Below are positions 44,912-55,300 of a stretch of 64,000 bases of DNA, in pieces. A program made the position numbers and the translations under genes. Origin of the DNA: Apoda limacodes (taxonomy: Eukaryota; Arthropoda; Insecta; Lepidoptera; Limacodidae); NCBI GenBank assembly GCA_946406115.1, contig OX291560.1:6945158-7009157 (forward strand), read 5' to 3'. Below the pieces are notes generated by a model. It worked only from the letters and a program-made list of their open reading frames with translations, had not been told where the DNA came from and searched no databases. The first letter of the stretch is position 1, and each line of letters begins with the position of its first letter.

Positions 44912-45119
44912 ATTAATAGTTGCTTTTGAAAATATTTAGATAAGCGGAGAAGATTGGAAATTATAAAACTGTCGAACTTTGTCTTTTACACTCGATGATT
45001 TTAGCCCAAGTCAATTGCTAGCGCTCCACTTAGTGACTGTTAACCGTACATACGGAATGTTTTTAGTGAAATTTAACATTTATTCTATTTTAACATGATG
45101 AGTAATCTACACATTGTTT

Positions 45120-48100
45120 TAAACAAATTGCCCAATGACGTTTTGAAAAGTTGAAGGCTCGTTTTGAAAAGTTGCACGGAGATGACTCGGCGTCACATAT
45201 ACATACATTTGACACTATGGTATTATTTTTGGAGGACCAGAGTAGGAACCTGGAGAATTTACCCGCCGAGCCACAATCGGGACCGTCACGATTTTTGGCC
45301 CCGTCTGGCCCCGTCAACAACATCGTTCCGGGACATCGCGAGGTACCGGGTCGTTTCTCGCAGAGTTTTGACGGTTGAACGGACTGAACGGTGTGAAATG
45401 TGTTACGAACCGGGACACACCATTCAGGATTGCCACCAGTTCAGAAAATCTGGGGTGGCCCGAAAACGATTTCTGACCCATAGGCTAGGCCTATGTTATT
45501 ATTGTTTGGGGGAGCACCTAGCCAAGGACTGTCGACAGCCGCAATCTTGTCTAAACTGTGGCGGGGGTCACCACCCGGGCCGAGAGGATAGTCCTCTGAT
45601 GGCACATGGAGGTGTGTCTACGGCTCGCACGGCGCTCGGTTCGGGCCAACGCCCGCTGACTCGTGGCAGCCGCTTCACCAGACTCTACACCACCTGTCAC
45701 AACTGTTTTGCTCACTGCGCAGGTTCTAGTCCATTCACCGCGCGGACCTGGTGTAGTTGTGCACGCCATTTAGGACTCAGGCGCTCAGGGGTGTCTTATG
45801 TCGCTGTGGCTGGTGAAGCGTCTCCGCTTACAGATGAGTTCGTGGAGTCATGGGATTTCTAGAGAAGGGGGTCTACGGGTGGATAACGTCGTGGGTACAG
45901 TTTTGTTTTCCTTTTTCTTCTTGCTCCATCCTAGTATGCGGTATGAACTAGGAGCTGTTATCCTCAGGGATATTTTAGGTCATCACCCTCAGGTGCCCCT
46001 GCCGACGTACGTGCTAGATCTCTCGTCCGATCTGCAGTTGGTCGATAAAAGGTTCCACCTACCTGGTCCTGTAGAGCTTCTGCTTGGCGCTGATATTCTT
46101 GGATTGCTCGGACTGTACAAGGCCATGTTACTTCAGCCAGGTGGCTTGGTCGCTGTTCCGAAAAATCTTGGATCTGTTATTATGGGCCCAGCACTTTCTC
46201 TCACCGCTCACGCGTCTACGGATTCGTTGGTGCAGGTGGGACTCTTGCTCGCTGACTCCTTACACGGACTCGACCAGTCGACGACGAGTGTGAGTCGTAT
46301 TTTCTCGCCAATACGGGTAGTTTAATTTCTGGCCGGTTTTTTACTCGAATGCCTTTCTTATCCCCTCGTCTGAGCCTGGGTGTCTCCTGGGAAATAGCCG
46401 AAAAAAGGTTATTATACGTCGTGATAGAGAATTCCGCACAAAATACGTGGATTTTATGCGCGAATATTAATCGATCGGTCACATGTCGGTTTCGCAGTTC
46501 GAGTTGGAAGGCAACGAACATTATTTTGTTCCACATCACGCCGTCTTTAAAAATGGTAAGATACGGGTGGTGTTTGATGGGTCGGCGCCTACATCTTCGG
46601 GTTTATCCTTGAACGACTGCCTGGTGTCGTGTGCAAAGCTTCAGATAGATATCTCGGACATCTTGAATGGTTTTCGTCGCCTCCAGGTTGTGTTTGTGGC
46701 TGTCATGTGTGTCAGGTCGTGATACACCCTGAAGATAGGCGGTTTCAGCTCATTTTGTGGATAGATGATCCGGCCTCTACATTGGTTGTTTATGAACTTA
46801 ACACCAATACCAACGGGCTAAAGTCGAGCCCAGTTACAGCAATACGCTCGTTGCTACATTTGGCTGATCGTGAGAGCCTGGATTTCCCACGCGCAGCTGC
46901 TGTCTTCCCCTTTGACGCTTAAGTAGATGATATTTGTACGGGTGCTTCATCTGTAGAGGAGGCATTAGTCCCGAGGGATGAGCTAATCGGCTTGTTACGG
47001 GAAGGTGGTTATGAATTGAGGAAATGGATTGTCAATTCACCTGCCGTCTTGGAAGACTTGCCGTCAAAACATCAGCAGGAGCCCCATTCCAGAATCCTGA
47101 AAATCCTGACTCCATCGCGGTCCTTGGAGTTCAGTATCGGTCAGTTCAGAATATCTTCACTTACTCGGTTGAACAGTCGGACTTAATGAAGAGGTGGACT
47201 AAAAGGCTGGTCTGTCCACAGTAGCGCGTGTCTTTGACCCTAATGCTTGGGTGAATCCTGCTGTCTTTTGGGCCAAATGTTACCTACAGGAGCTTTGGAT
47301 TTCTGGTCTCGACTTGGATACCCCGTTGACCGGAGACTTGTTGTCTTATTGGCTACGCTTTTATGAGACACTTTCGGACCTTCAAAATTTCTCCGTGCCT
47401 CGGTCGATCTTACCCCCAGGTCGTTATCGAGCCAGTCTTCAAGGGTTCTCTGACGCATCGGAATCCAGCTATGCGGCTGTCGTTTATCTCCACACTGTTG
47501 GCAGCAACGGTCATGTCCGCGTCAGTCTGGTGGTCGCAAAGAGTAAGGTTGCACCTTTTCGGACCAAATTGATAATCCCCAAGCTGGAGTTGTCAGGAGC
47601 TACATTGCTGACTCGACTTTTGAACAATGTCTTCTCCACCTTGGTTCAATAGGTCCAATTTGACTCCGTCACGGCATGGACAGACAGCCAGATCGTGCTG
47701 TCTTGGCTCAAGGCGTCCCTTCATGCCCTTAAGACCTTTGTGGCCAATCGTGTCTCCTAAATCCAGTCTTCTGCGGTGTCACTGGATTGGCGTCAAGTGC
47801 CAGGGTTCTTGAATCCCTCAGATTGCGCTTCACGGGGCCTGATTGCCTCGCAAGTTATTAATCACCCGCTCTGATGGGGTCTTGACGGGCTGGCCTCTCC
47901 TGAAGACACTTGGCCTCTTACAGTTGTGGAGTTTGTTGACCCTCTGCCAGGGTTAAAGGTCTTTGCTGTTGAGCAGACTGTGGACACTTCACCGAAGTTC
48001 TTACTTAATCGGTTCAGTTCTCTCAACAAGCCCGTTGGTGTCACCGGTTGGATTAAGAGGTTTCTCCACAACTTACGGAACAGGTCACAGCTCTTCAGTC

Positions 48101-48390
48101 TTGTCTCCTGAAGAGCGTCAGGATGCCCTCCTCACCTTTGTTCGACTGGTACAGGCCCAGTCGTGTGGGAAGGAAATTGGTCTTCTCCGATCAGAGGACG
48201 GGAAATTGCGGGGAAGCCTTGCTCGTCTCAATCTTTTTCTGGGCGAGTCGGATTTTTTGCGAGTGGGTGGTAGGCTTCGTAACTCAAAATTGCCCTATGG
48301 GGCTCAGCATCCTCTCTTGTTGCCCAAGAGCGGTCATTTTGTTGTGTTACTGAACAGGGACCGCCATGCTAGGAACTGTGACGCCTAATT
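45120..48390 (+). pseudogene. BEL/Pao retrotransposon gag-pol, degenerate
   Basis: gag: SASHIHTFDTMVLFLEDQSR at about 45190-45250, then after a frameshift zinc knuckles CEMCYEPGHTIQDC and CYYCLGEHLAKDC and a third CLNCGGGHH (45392-45580). Protease-like region 45798-46325 ends PVELLLGADILGLL. RT: GNEHYFVPHHAVFKNGKIRV near 46530. The catalytic block reads stop-VDDICTGAS: the Tyr codon of YVDD is TAA at 46920-46922. RT/RNase H region: 47251-47652 with FSDASESSYAAVVYLH and LIIPKLELSGATLLTRLL. Then WTDSQIVLSWL and NPSDCASRGL follow, and RVGGRLRNSKLPYGAQHPLL ends it near 48300. The integrase core is missing. LTRs not recognised. Confidence 0.82.
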
Positions 48391-48509
48391 ATTGGCTCAA
48401 CAAGGTCTTTTAATCTTACTTGTAACTAATTAATGCAAAATAAAACATCAGGTACCTAAATCTAAGTAGCACACCATGGATTTTACAATTAATAAAAGTT
48501 TTATTTACT
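48391..48509. other. Short spacer after BEL/Pao remnant
   Basis: AT-rich, with attaatgcaaaataaaacatc; nothing else seen. Confidence 0.35.
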
Positions 48510-48692
48510 ATGGGATCCCAATCTTCAAAGTTTTTCGTAACGGTTACTGCGTATGGGCTAGGTTTTTTTCTAGCTGATTCGATCAAGGTGGCCCACTGCG
48601 AGGGCGCTCACAAAATCCTATTACGAACTTCTTTTTCCATTACTGAGCAACAGAAATCAACTGGTATATATGTATGCCTAAGTAGTAAGTAA
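48510..48692 (+). CDS. Exon-like ORF, unassigned, hydrophobic N-terminal half
   Basis: ATG at 48510 opens 60 codons starting MGSQSSKFFVTVTAYGLGFF, a hydrophobic stretch at about residues 8-26 that could be a membrane or signal segment. A strong donor-like gtaagt lies at about 48683, inside the last codons, so the frame could be a first exon. I do not recognise a family. It may be a chance ORF. Confidence 0.25.
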   Translation: MGSQSSKFFVTVTAYGLGFFLADSIKVAHCEGAHKILLRTSFSITEQQKSTGIYVCLSSK

Positions 48693-48954
48693 TTTATTTG
48701 TATGGTCTTTAATATAATTTTTTTATAGTGTATTCAGAATATACATTAGTTTTTTATTCTGATCAGGGCTAGTATTGTCATAGAGAATCAGGTGCTTTAT
48801 TCACGTTCACGTTTGTTGTATGAGAGCTCCCCCCCCTGAAATATTTGTTTTATTTTAATTTAGTTATTTATTTTTAAAGTGACTAACTAAATATTCTGTG
48901 GATATTTTAAGCGTCTACCTGTACAATATCGGGCAGAAAAAAACGCGTTTGTTT

Positions 48955-49160
48955 TATTGGAGCCCCCTTAAATATTTATTTTATTCTGTTTTTTAGTATT
49001 TGTTGTTATAGAGGCAAGAAATACATCTTTGAAAATTTCAACTGTCTAACTTTCATGGTTCATGAGGTACAGCCTGGTGACAGACGGACGGACGGACGGA
49101 CAGTGAAGCCTTAGTAATAGGGTTCCGCTCATTACCCTTTGAGTACGGAACCATAAAAAA
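48955..49160 (+). repeat. Dispersed repeat, gacagacgg family
   Basis: Contains ggagcccccttaaatattta, gaaaatttcaactgtctaac, gacagacggacggacggacg and gggttccgctc, and ends gtacggaaccataaaaa. This is the right two-thirds of the repeat at 12228. A weaker partial copy of the left part lies near 48820-48900. Confidence 0.68.
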
Positions 49161-49253
49161 GACAAGAACCAATTTCGTTGCTACCCCTTTTTACATCACA
49201 CACACCCCTAAATTTGCCGTACCATTTGTGTAGTGTATCCAAGCCTAAATTAG

Positions 49254-49469
49254 AGAATTGTTGTGGTAACTAGTGGATTTAAACTATGGCCGAGAGAGCT
49301 TAGAGGGAAATCAATAGTATACGGCTTTGCTTGGGGAGTAGACAACCAGGAGGTTAAACTATATGAAGAGTATCGATCGATTATTCGTAAGTTACCTGAC
49401 ATAAACGCTGCAGGGTATGTAAAGGATAGTAGAGTGAACTCGGGGCCAATCACGTCACGACTCGATTAG
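49254..49469 (+). CDS. Exon-like ORF, unassigned
   Basis: Open from an AG at 49252-49253 to TAG at 49467-49469, about 71 codons. It starts RIVVTSGFKLWPRELRGK and has a mixed, protein-like composition: aromatic, charged, with GFAWGVDNQ and KLPDINAAGYV. A pyrimidine-containing stretch precedes it, so it may be a terminal exon. There is no resemblance to any transposon protein I know, which makes a host origin possible. It lies on the opposite strand to, and about 130 bp from, the cysteine-rich exon at 49597. Confidence 0.33.
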   Translation, partial: RIVVVTSGFKLWPRELRGKSIVYGFAWGVDNQEVKLYEEYRSIIRKLPDINAAGYVKDSRVNSGPITSRLD

Positions 49470-49596
49470 ACGTCGAGATCTGCTCAAGATTTTGGTTTCG
49501 AAAGCATAAAAAAACCAGTACTGTGTTAGAAACTCAGTTTTATTTTATTAAAACAAAAAAAACTTCTATCCATAATTTTTCATTATCCAAAGGTGT

Positions 49597-49683
49597 CTAC
49601 TTTGGATAACAACCTCCATTGAACTTTCCACCAAAAGACCCTCTGCAAACTAAATTAGCGCAGCAGGATTTCCCACTATTGCA
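49597..49683 (-). CDS. Putative terminal exon of a knottin-like cysteine-rich peptide
   Basis: On the minus strand attattttattttttgcag precedes the exon (acceptor AG at plus 49684-49685). The exon opens in phase 0 on a Cys codon and encodes 28 residues before the stop at 49597-49599. Cysteines are at residues 1, 7, 8, 13 and 25, that is C-x5-C-C-x4-C-x11-C, with Gly-rich loops and a C-terminal YPK. That fits cysteines II-VI of an inhibitor cystine knot. Poly(A) signals (AATAAA on the minus strand) lie just downstream, around 49538-49548. A weak upstream candidate is a frame with a hydrophobic run ending at a GT donor (exon end about 49951, intron 265 bp), but it has no start codon and no suitable cysteine. 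Possible role: secreted inhibitor, defence peptide or toxin; undecided. Confidence 0.6.
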   Translation of the reverse strand, partial: CNSGKSCCANLVCRGSFGGKFNGGCYPK

Positions 49684-49689
49684 CTGCAA

Positions 49690-50300
49690 AAAATAAAATA
49701 ATTATTATGAACGACGTGTATAAAAAATATTTTTCAAAATATTTATCGGAAAAACTAATTTAATTTGAGCAAAATGTTATTTGGTTAAACAAAACTAACT
49801 AACTATTTTTAATTAGTATATATTGATAATCAATCAATGTACAAAATTTGTTATATCTATAGATAGTAAATAATTGTAATAGATAATTCTGACATCCTGA
49901 CGTCTTTTTATTTTGCTATACAAAATATACTAAAATTGCCAAAAAATTACCATGTCGCGATAAAATGCTGGTTGTGCGGCAGAATATGGAGCCAAACAAA
50001 AGCATACCAAATACGTGAACCTTAAAACAATGTACGCCTTTGTGCCAATCGCGGCTGAGGCCTTGGTGCTCAAAAGCAATTTTTTGTTAAAGATTTAAGC
50101 AAACGCATAAGGGAAAGAGGCTATGATCCAAAGTCTAGTATTTACTAAGTTCAACGTATATCTATAGCGATCCACCACGGCAATGTCGCAAGAATTTTTG
50201 GGCCGTTTGAACCAGGTACATACCAAACAACAGATTTCTAGGCAATTTACTTATTTACTGAGTTAGTAAGTTTTTGTAGTTAAGTTATCAACCTTTAAGA
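49690..50300. other. Upstream region of the minus-strand cysteine-rich exon
   Basis: AT-rich, expected to hold the intron. A minus-strand hydrophobic coding-like stretch at about 49951-50060 ends ATG|GTAATT. Otherwise nothing recognised. Confidence 0.35.
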
Positions 50301-50506
50301 GGCCGGGTGCGGTCACCATGACCGCAGTAGGTGGTAACACTACCAATATTATACTTTTCCTATATTTGATAGTACTCGCCCCTCTCGGTGCCTTCATGAC
50401 TGAGCCGATTAGTAGGAGGAGTGGATTAGCAATAGTCGAACGCGTCTTTTATTTTGAGTTATTTCTGTTTAAAAAATTGCAGCGGTCACAGTGACCGCAA
50501 CCGGCC
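50301..50506. mobile_element. MITE-like element with palindromic termini
   Basis: ggccgggtgcggtca at 50301-50315 and tgaccgcaaccggcc at 50492-50506 are inverted repeats, 14 of 15 matching. Each end also folds on itself: tgcggtca/tgaccgca around cca at 50308-50326, and gcggtcac/gtgaccgc around one base at 50482-50498. 206 bp in all. No target-site duplication noticed. Confidence 0.62.
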
Positions 50507-51542
50507 TATTGTTTGATTTTTATTAATGAACACCCTAGGCTAAACCATATATCCACACATCGCACATTTACGTTTTGCTGCGTGTTAGATTTAAGTGTTG
50601 GATTTTTTTAAAAGGTCGCTCATTTTTATACATGAATAATTCAGTGTCGATAGCAGAACATGTCTGCAAAAAAAATTGACTTTTGTACTCGACTTTTTGT
50701 AAAGTTGTCCGGGCTTTAATAAAGTAATTTGTGAAATACTTACAAAAACATTATACCTACCCATCTCTCATATCTACTCAGTCGGTTAATTAAACAAATA
50801 AAATCACAAAGATAGCTGCTGGGGCATTTTTTCTCTTACTTGTAGTTTAGGTGCGTTTTGTTGACTGCTTCAATGCGTTCAATGTCATAATCCTGCCAAG
50901 TTAAAAAGTCATAAATTCTGTATAACACAGTAAAAATCTTGGTTCATTCTCTTTGGTAGGATTACCGCATTATGTACATTATGTCGGTCAACAAAACGCC
51001 GCTTTTATTGACCTTAAAAAAACTGAAAAGATGTCTTATTTTTAAGAAATAAAGCATTCGAATTAGGATTTTAAATATAAAAGAAACAAAACAAGAAAAA
51101 TCTAAAAGCAAATTACACTACTTACTTTTTCACAACAAACTGAACGTTCTATTAAACAGCTTTGATAAAATTTAAAGGAATTAATAAACTTTATGCCATT
51201 TTATACTACTTTCTTACTTTAAGGCCGTGACTTTTATAATTCATCCGGGTTTTATTATTCTAATATTATTCATGAAAGCAAATCGCAGCCATTTGTGAGT
51301 AAATGAATAAGGTCAAGGATGTTCCACTTAAGCCGGGTCACCTGCTCTTGTTTTTCTGAAACATTGCACAAAAACATCTACGCAAAATATGTTTTGTTTG
51401 ATGCACGTGTTGTCTCCTGCTATGGTAAAGTTGTTAAATGTTTTTAAAAACATTTACTATCAAAGGGCTCGTTCTTTGTGTTCTTTGTGTGTGTTGGCTT
51501 AAAAATTTTTGTTAGTAATGTTTCAAAGCTACACGAACGCAC
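50507..51542. other. AT-rich interval up to the errantivirus LTR
   Basis: No gene recognised on either strand. A short direct repeat of gttctttgtg lies near 51471-51490. Confidence 0.4.
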
Positions 51543-51624
51543 TGTTAGGAATTGACTTAAAAACTTCTTTGTAAAAAAAAAAGGAATTTATTAGCTGTAT
51601 AAAATATTACGTGATCATTTAATT

Positions 51625-52844
51625 TGGGAGAGGCATTGGCATGTAGCCTAGACATAGCGAAGGCGTTCGATCGGGTCTGGCACCGGGGTCTTCTATCGAA
51701 GTTGCCATCTTACGGAGTGCCCGAGGGTTTGTGCAAATGTGCAAAAATCAAATACGAGCCGTAGTTGACGGTAGTTGCTCTGATAGCATGGACATTAATG
51801 CTGGTGTCCCGCAAGGTCTGTCCGGTCTTTGCTGTCTCCTTCGCTGTTTCTCCTGCACATCAATGATGTGTTGGAGATCAACAACATACATTGCTATGCA
51901 GATGACAGTACTGGAGACGCTTATTACACGGGCCGTGCAAGCATCCCTCGTTCTGTTGTGGAGGAAAAACGTGAAGAACTTGTGTCTCAAATCGAGATCG
52001 GTCTGTCCAAGGTCTCTGACTGGGGACGGGAAAACTTGGACCGATTCAACCCTTCAAAGACACAAGTCTGCGCGTTCACCGCTAAGAAAACCCCATTCAC
52101 TGTAGTCCCACAATTCCAGAACACTCCCCTCTCCATCTCCAAGAGCATTGGGATCCTTGGCGTTGACATCTCCAGCGATGTTCAGTTCCGAGATCATTTG
52201 CTAGACAAGGTAAAGCTGGCGTCCAAAAAACTTGGTGTACTCAACAGAGCGAAGCAGTACTTCACGTCGGGGCAAAGGTTGCTACTTTACAAGTCGCAAG
52301 TCCGGCCCCATATGGAGTACTGCTGCCATCTCTGGGCGGGTGCACCCGGATACCAGCTTGGCCCTTTTGACTCGGTTCAACGACGGGCTGTGAGAATTGT
52401 CGACGATCCCAAACTCACTTGCGGTATCGAACCCCTAAGTCTGAGGAGAGACTTTGCCTCCCTGTGTGTGTTCTACCGCTTGTACAATGGGTTGTGTTCT
52501 GAGGAATTGTTCGAAATGATGCCCACGGCTACTTTCTACCATCGCACCGCTCGCCATCGGCAGGGAATTCATTCTCACACTTTAGAACCGAAATGGTTGC
52601 GTACAGTGCGGTTTCAGAGAAACTTCCTCCCGCAAACGCTTAGGTTGTGGAATAAGCTCCCTGCCAAGGTTTTCTCTAAGGACTACAGTATGGGGTTCTT
52701 CAAAAAAGAAGTCATAAGATTTCTGAAGGGTCGGCAACGCGCGAGTGATGCCCTTGGTGTTGCAAGCGTCCATAGGCTACGGTGACCGCTTACCATCAGG
52801 CGGACCATAGGCTTGTTTGCCACCTTAGTGGTATGAAAAAAAAA
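51625..52844 (+). mobile_element. Zenon-like LINE, copy 4, inserted in the LTR
   Basis: Plus-strand copy beginning gggagaggcattggcatgtag and ending ccaccttagtggtat plus A-run. taatt at 51620-51624 and 52845-52849 is a 5-bp target-site duplication, and removing the LINE restores the LTR. The early part has a replaced segment near 51738 (gtgcaaaaatcaa in place of about 28 bp) and a small insertion near 51820. The open frame from 51829 to the stop at 52785 carries YADDSTGDAYYTG and the whole C-terminal region. Confidence 0.9.
51829..52785 (+). pseudogene. LINE reverse transcriptase C-terminal half (318 codons)
   Basis: Starts just before LLHINDVLEINNIHCYADDS, the catalytic block, and is open through VSDWGRENLDRFNPSKTQVC, SDVQFRDHLLDKVKLASKKL and LWNKLPAKVF to the natural stop. 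It shows what the C-terminus of the family looks like where copy 1 is frameshifted. N-terminal RT is out of frame upstream and endonuclease is absent. Confidence 0.85.
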
Positions 52845-53149
52845 TAATTATACATATAATTTTAAGGGTTGCCACCACAAAGAATGCACAACTGTTCGCG
52901 ACGGGAGACGGTACTGAACTGAGGGTTCTGGTGGTTGAACAAAGGAACAGCAGTATGCTGACTAAGGTCAATTGGATGGCGTGGGAGTAGAGTCAGAATG
53001 TTAGGTTGCTAGGCTGGGGTATAACAACCCCCCCGCAGAAGATGGAACTTACGCAGTAAAGATGCGAAGTTACGAAGAATAAGGGAGTGCGCATTAATTG
53101 GTTTCGTTACAAAATAGTTTTATACGTTAAGTAACTTAAGATTACGAAA

Positions 53150-53595
53150 TTCTTAGTCTAGGTTGTGACGCACTAAGGTCTAAATCTCGGTTATTTTCTT
53201 GTGCATTCTCATTATTTCTTAATTTATACTTAACTATTCTACTTTTGCATTTATTACTAAAGCAATAGAGTAATACAGGGGTTACAATTACAAATATTAA
53301 AACATAGGATGTAGGTGCCATTATTGTTTGATAACTTTTATTATTACTTATGTCGTCAGCAACTTTTAATAGATCGTTTGACTTTTGGTCTACTTTAGAT
53401 TTTCAAGGTTGAGTTGGGATACTCTGTTATGTGAAAGATTTTTATTTATTTTAGAAAATTCTTTAAAATTGCAACATTTGTCGTTGTCTAGGTTAAAGTC
53501 GGAATGTATAGATTTAAGTTTTATTTCAGTGAGCGATTTGGTGCTCAGTTTGGTATTTTTACAGAAGTCTGTGCATTTAGGTTGCAAGGTAAATA
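53150..53595 (-). pseudogene. Errantivirus env C-terminus (fused to integrase)
   Basis: Minus-strand frame with a Cys pair and CCNF region, a heptad-like stretch, then a hydrophobic segment YVLIFVIVTPVLYYCF at about 53265-53312 and a charged tail of about 35 residues. This fits the transmembrane end of an insect errantivirus envelope protein. The extracellular part is absent, because the frame joins integrase sequence directly near 53595. Confidence 0.65.
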
Positions 53596-53900
53596 TTCCT
53601 GTCCTACTATGTCGAGTGCTAAACGTTCAAAAGAGCGTGTAAACGTGCTAGTCACTGCACTGCACTCTGCAAACACTGCATAGGAGCCTTGTTCACCTTT
53701 CGCAGTTTGACAAGATATACATTTCTTAATATACGTTTCTCCATCATTACGCATGGTTTTCCAATAATATGTCTTGTAATCGTTTAAGCATTCGGACTGA
53801 ACCCAGATGTCCAGCTATGGGAATGTCGTGATTGCCTTAAGTATCTTTTGTATTTCGCTTGGTGAAGGGTAAATAATACTGTTTTTATAAATATGGATTG
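53545..53900 (-). pseudogene. Integrase N-terminal zinc region, truncated
   Basis: Broken frames give DIPIAGHLGSVRMLKRLQDI near 53800-53860, then MRNDGETYIKKCISCQTAKG (53754 down), the HHCC region, and FERLALDIVGQ, where the first catalytic Asp (LDIVG) lies. Right after that the sequence switches to env. The rest of the catalytic core is deleted. Confidence 0.75.
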
Positions 53901-54196
53901 TAATGCCAGCATTGTTAAATAGGTATATAATTATATTATATAGTTTTATGTATTGGTGTTTATCATATGGGTTTTTAAAATCTGTCAAGGCTATCTGAAG
54001 GTTATGATGTTCTTGGTTTGTTAGTAGCTCATCTCTAAGGGATTAGAGACTTTTGAAAATGTCTTCGTAGTTACAAGAATCGAAAGAGTGGACCTTTATG
54101 AACAGTTAAAAGTAAGGCTTGTTAGATCTTTAGATGTGAAAAGAGTAACTTTTCTTTGTTAAGAGTTTCAGGATCTTTAATATTACCAGTTATTTC

Positions 54197-55300
54197 TTAA
54201 AAGTGTGGGTTTGATTCATCTAAGTCTATAGAGGTAGGTATAACTATGATCTTTTGTTTAGTCTTAAGAATACAATCGGTATGTTTGTGAACACAAACGT
54301 TTGGTTTAAAATATTTTTCACTTACAGTTTGCAGACATTTGGAATATGAGTCGTCTACAACCATCGGAACGGTAGACGGTTCTTCAGGGGGAACTTCAAC
54401 AATCTCAGGTAAGTTATTTTCACGTGCATGTTCATCTACTATTATAGGTGGGCTTAGGTCTTCTAAGTCTGTTATTTCTCTTAGTTCGTCAGGAAGTTGG
54501 GGTAGCTCATCCGTCGTCGGGGAGAAGGGTGGTAAGATAATTGGATCAAGGATGTCATCTAAGGTCGGTGAGTCCGGGTGTTGCTGGGTGCTGCTCCTCG
54601 GACATTGTAAAGGTAAGTTTGTAGGATTTTCGTTATTAGTTTCAGGCTCGGTAGTTGCTTCTGACGTTTGGGCTTCGTTTTCTTTTAGTATGGGGATTAC
54701 AGGGTATCGAGACAGTGCGTCGGCGTTATTATTCATTTTGCATTTTTATACTCTATCCCGTATTCAAAATCTTCTAGTTTTAGGCGCCATCTTACTAATC
54801 GGGATCCAGGTTCTTTACAGTTGAAGAGCTATTTTAATGGCATGTGATCAGTTACGATCTTGAAGCGTCTACCATACAGGTAAGGTCTGAATTCTTTTGT
54901 ACCATAGATTATTGCCAAACATTCTTTTTCAGTAACAGAATAGTTGCACTCTGCTTTATTGAGTGTGCGGGAAGCGAAAGCGACAGGTAAGTCTTTGCCA
55001 GTTTCTCCTTAGGACAATATGGCTGAAAGATTATGTAAAATCAGGATATATCAAAATAGGAGCCGATGTCATTTTGGATTTAAGCGTTTCGAATGCAAGT
55101 TTTTGTTCGTTTGCCAAAGAAAAGGACAAATCCTTTTGAAGAAGAGAGGTTAAAGGTTTGGATAGTTTTGAAAACTCGGGGATTAATCTTCTGTAGAAGG
55201 ATATTAATCCTAAAAAGACTTTTATGTCTTTGGGCGAGTTTGGAACAGGGAATTCTTGGACAGCTTTTGTTTTGCTGGGATCTGGTTTACTGTTTTCAGT
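54197..55300 (-). pseudogene. Errantivirus RT thumb, RNase H and acidic linker
   Basis: 55300-54990 encodes pieces such as FLRKEVRCLGHII and FLGLISFYRRLIPEFSKL. Then [20 protein letters not shown] and [20 protein letters not shown] are RNase H. The open frame 54197-54736 starts NNNADALSRYP, the end of RNase H, and continues as a 180-residue Pro/Glu/Asp-rich linker (PPEEPSTVPMVVDDSY) before integrase. Several stops and shifts. Confidence 0.78.

Larger units (their letters stand above)
51543..53026 (-). repeat. 3' LTR of the errantivirus, split by a LINE
   Basis: Plus-strand TGTTAGGAATTGACTT at 51543 to GGGGTATAACA at 53026. Parts 51543-51624 and 52845-53026 together correspond to the 257-bp LTR at 61335-61591, for example both carry gcaactgttcgcgacggga or a close variant. 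A polypurine tract (minus strand ctgcggggggg) adjoins it at 53027-53036. Confidence 0.85.

Noticed and set aside
49951..50060. Minus-strand hydrophobic stretch as the signal-peptide exon of the knottin-like gene
   Set aside because: The phase and donor would fit, but there is no in-frame start codon and no suitably placed first cysteine, so it is only mentioned as a weak candidate.
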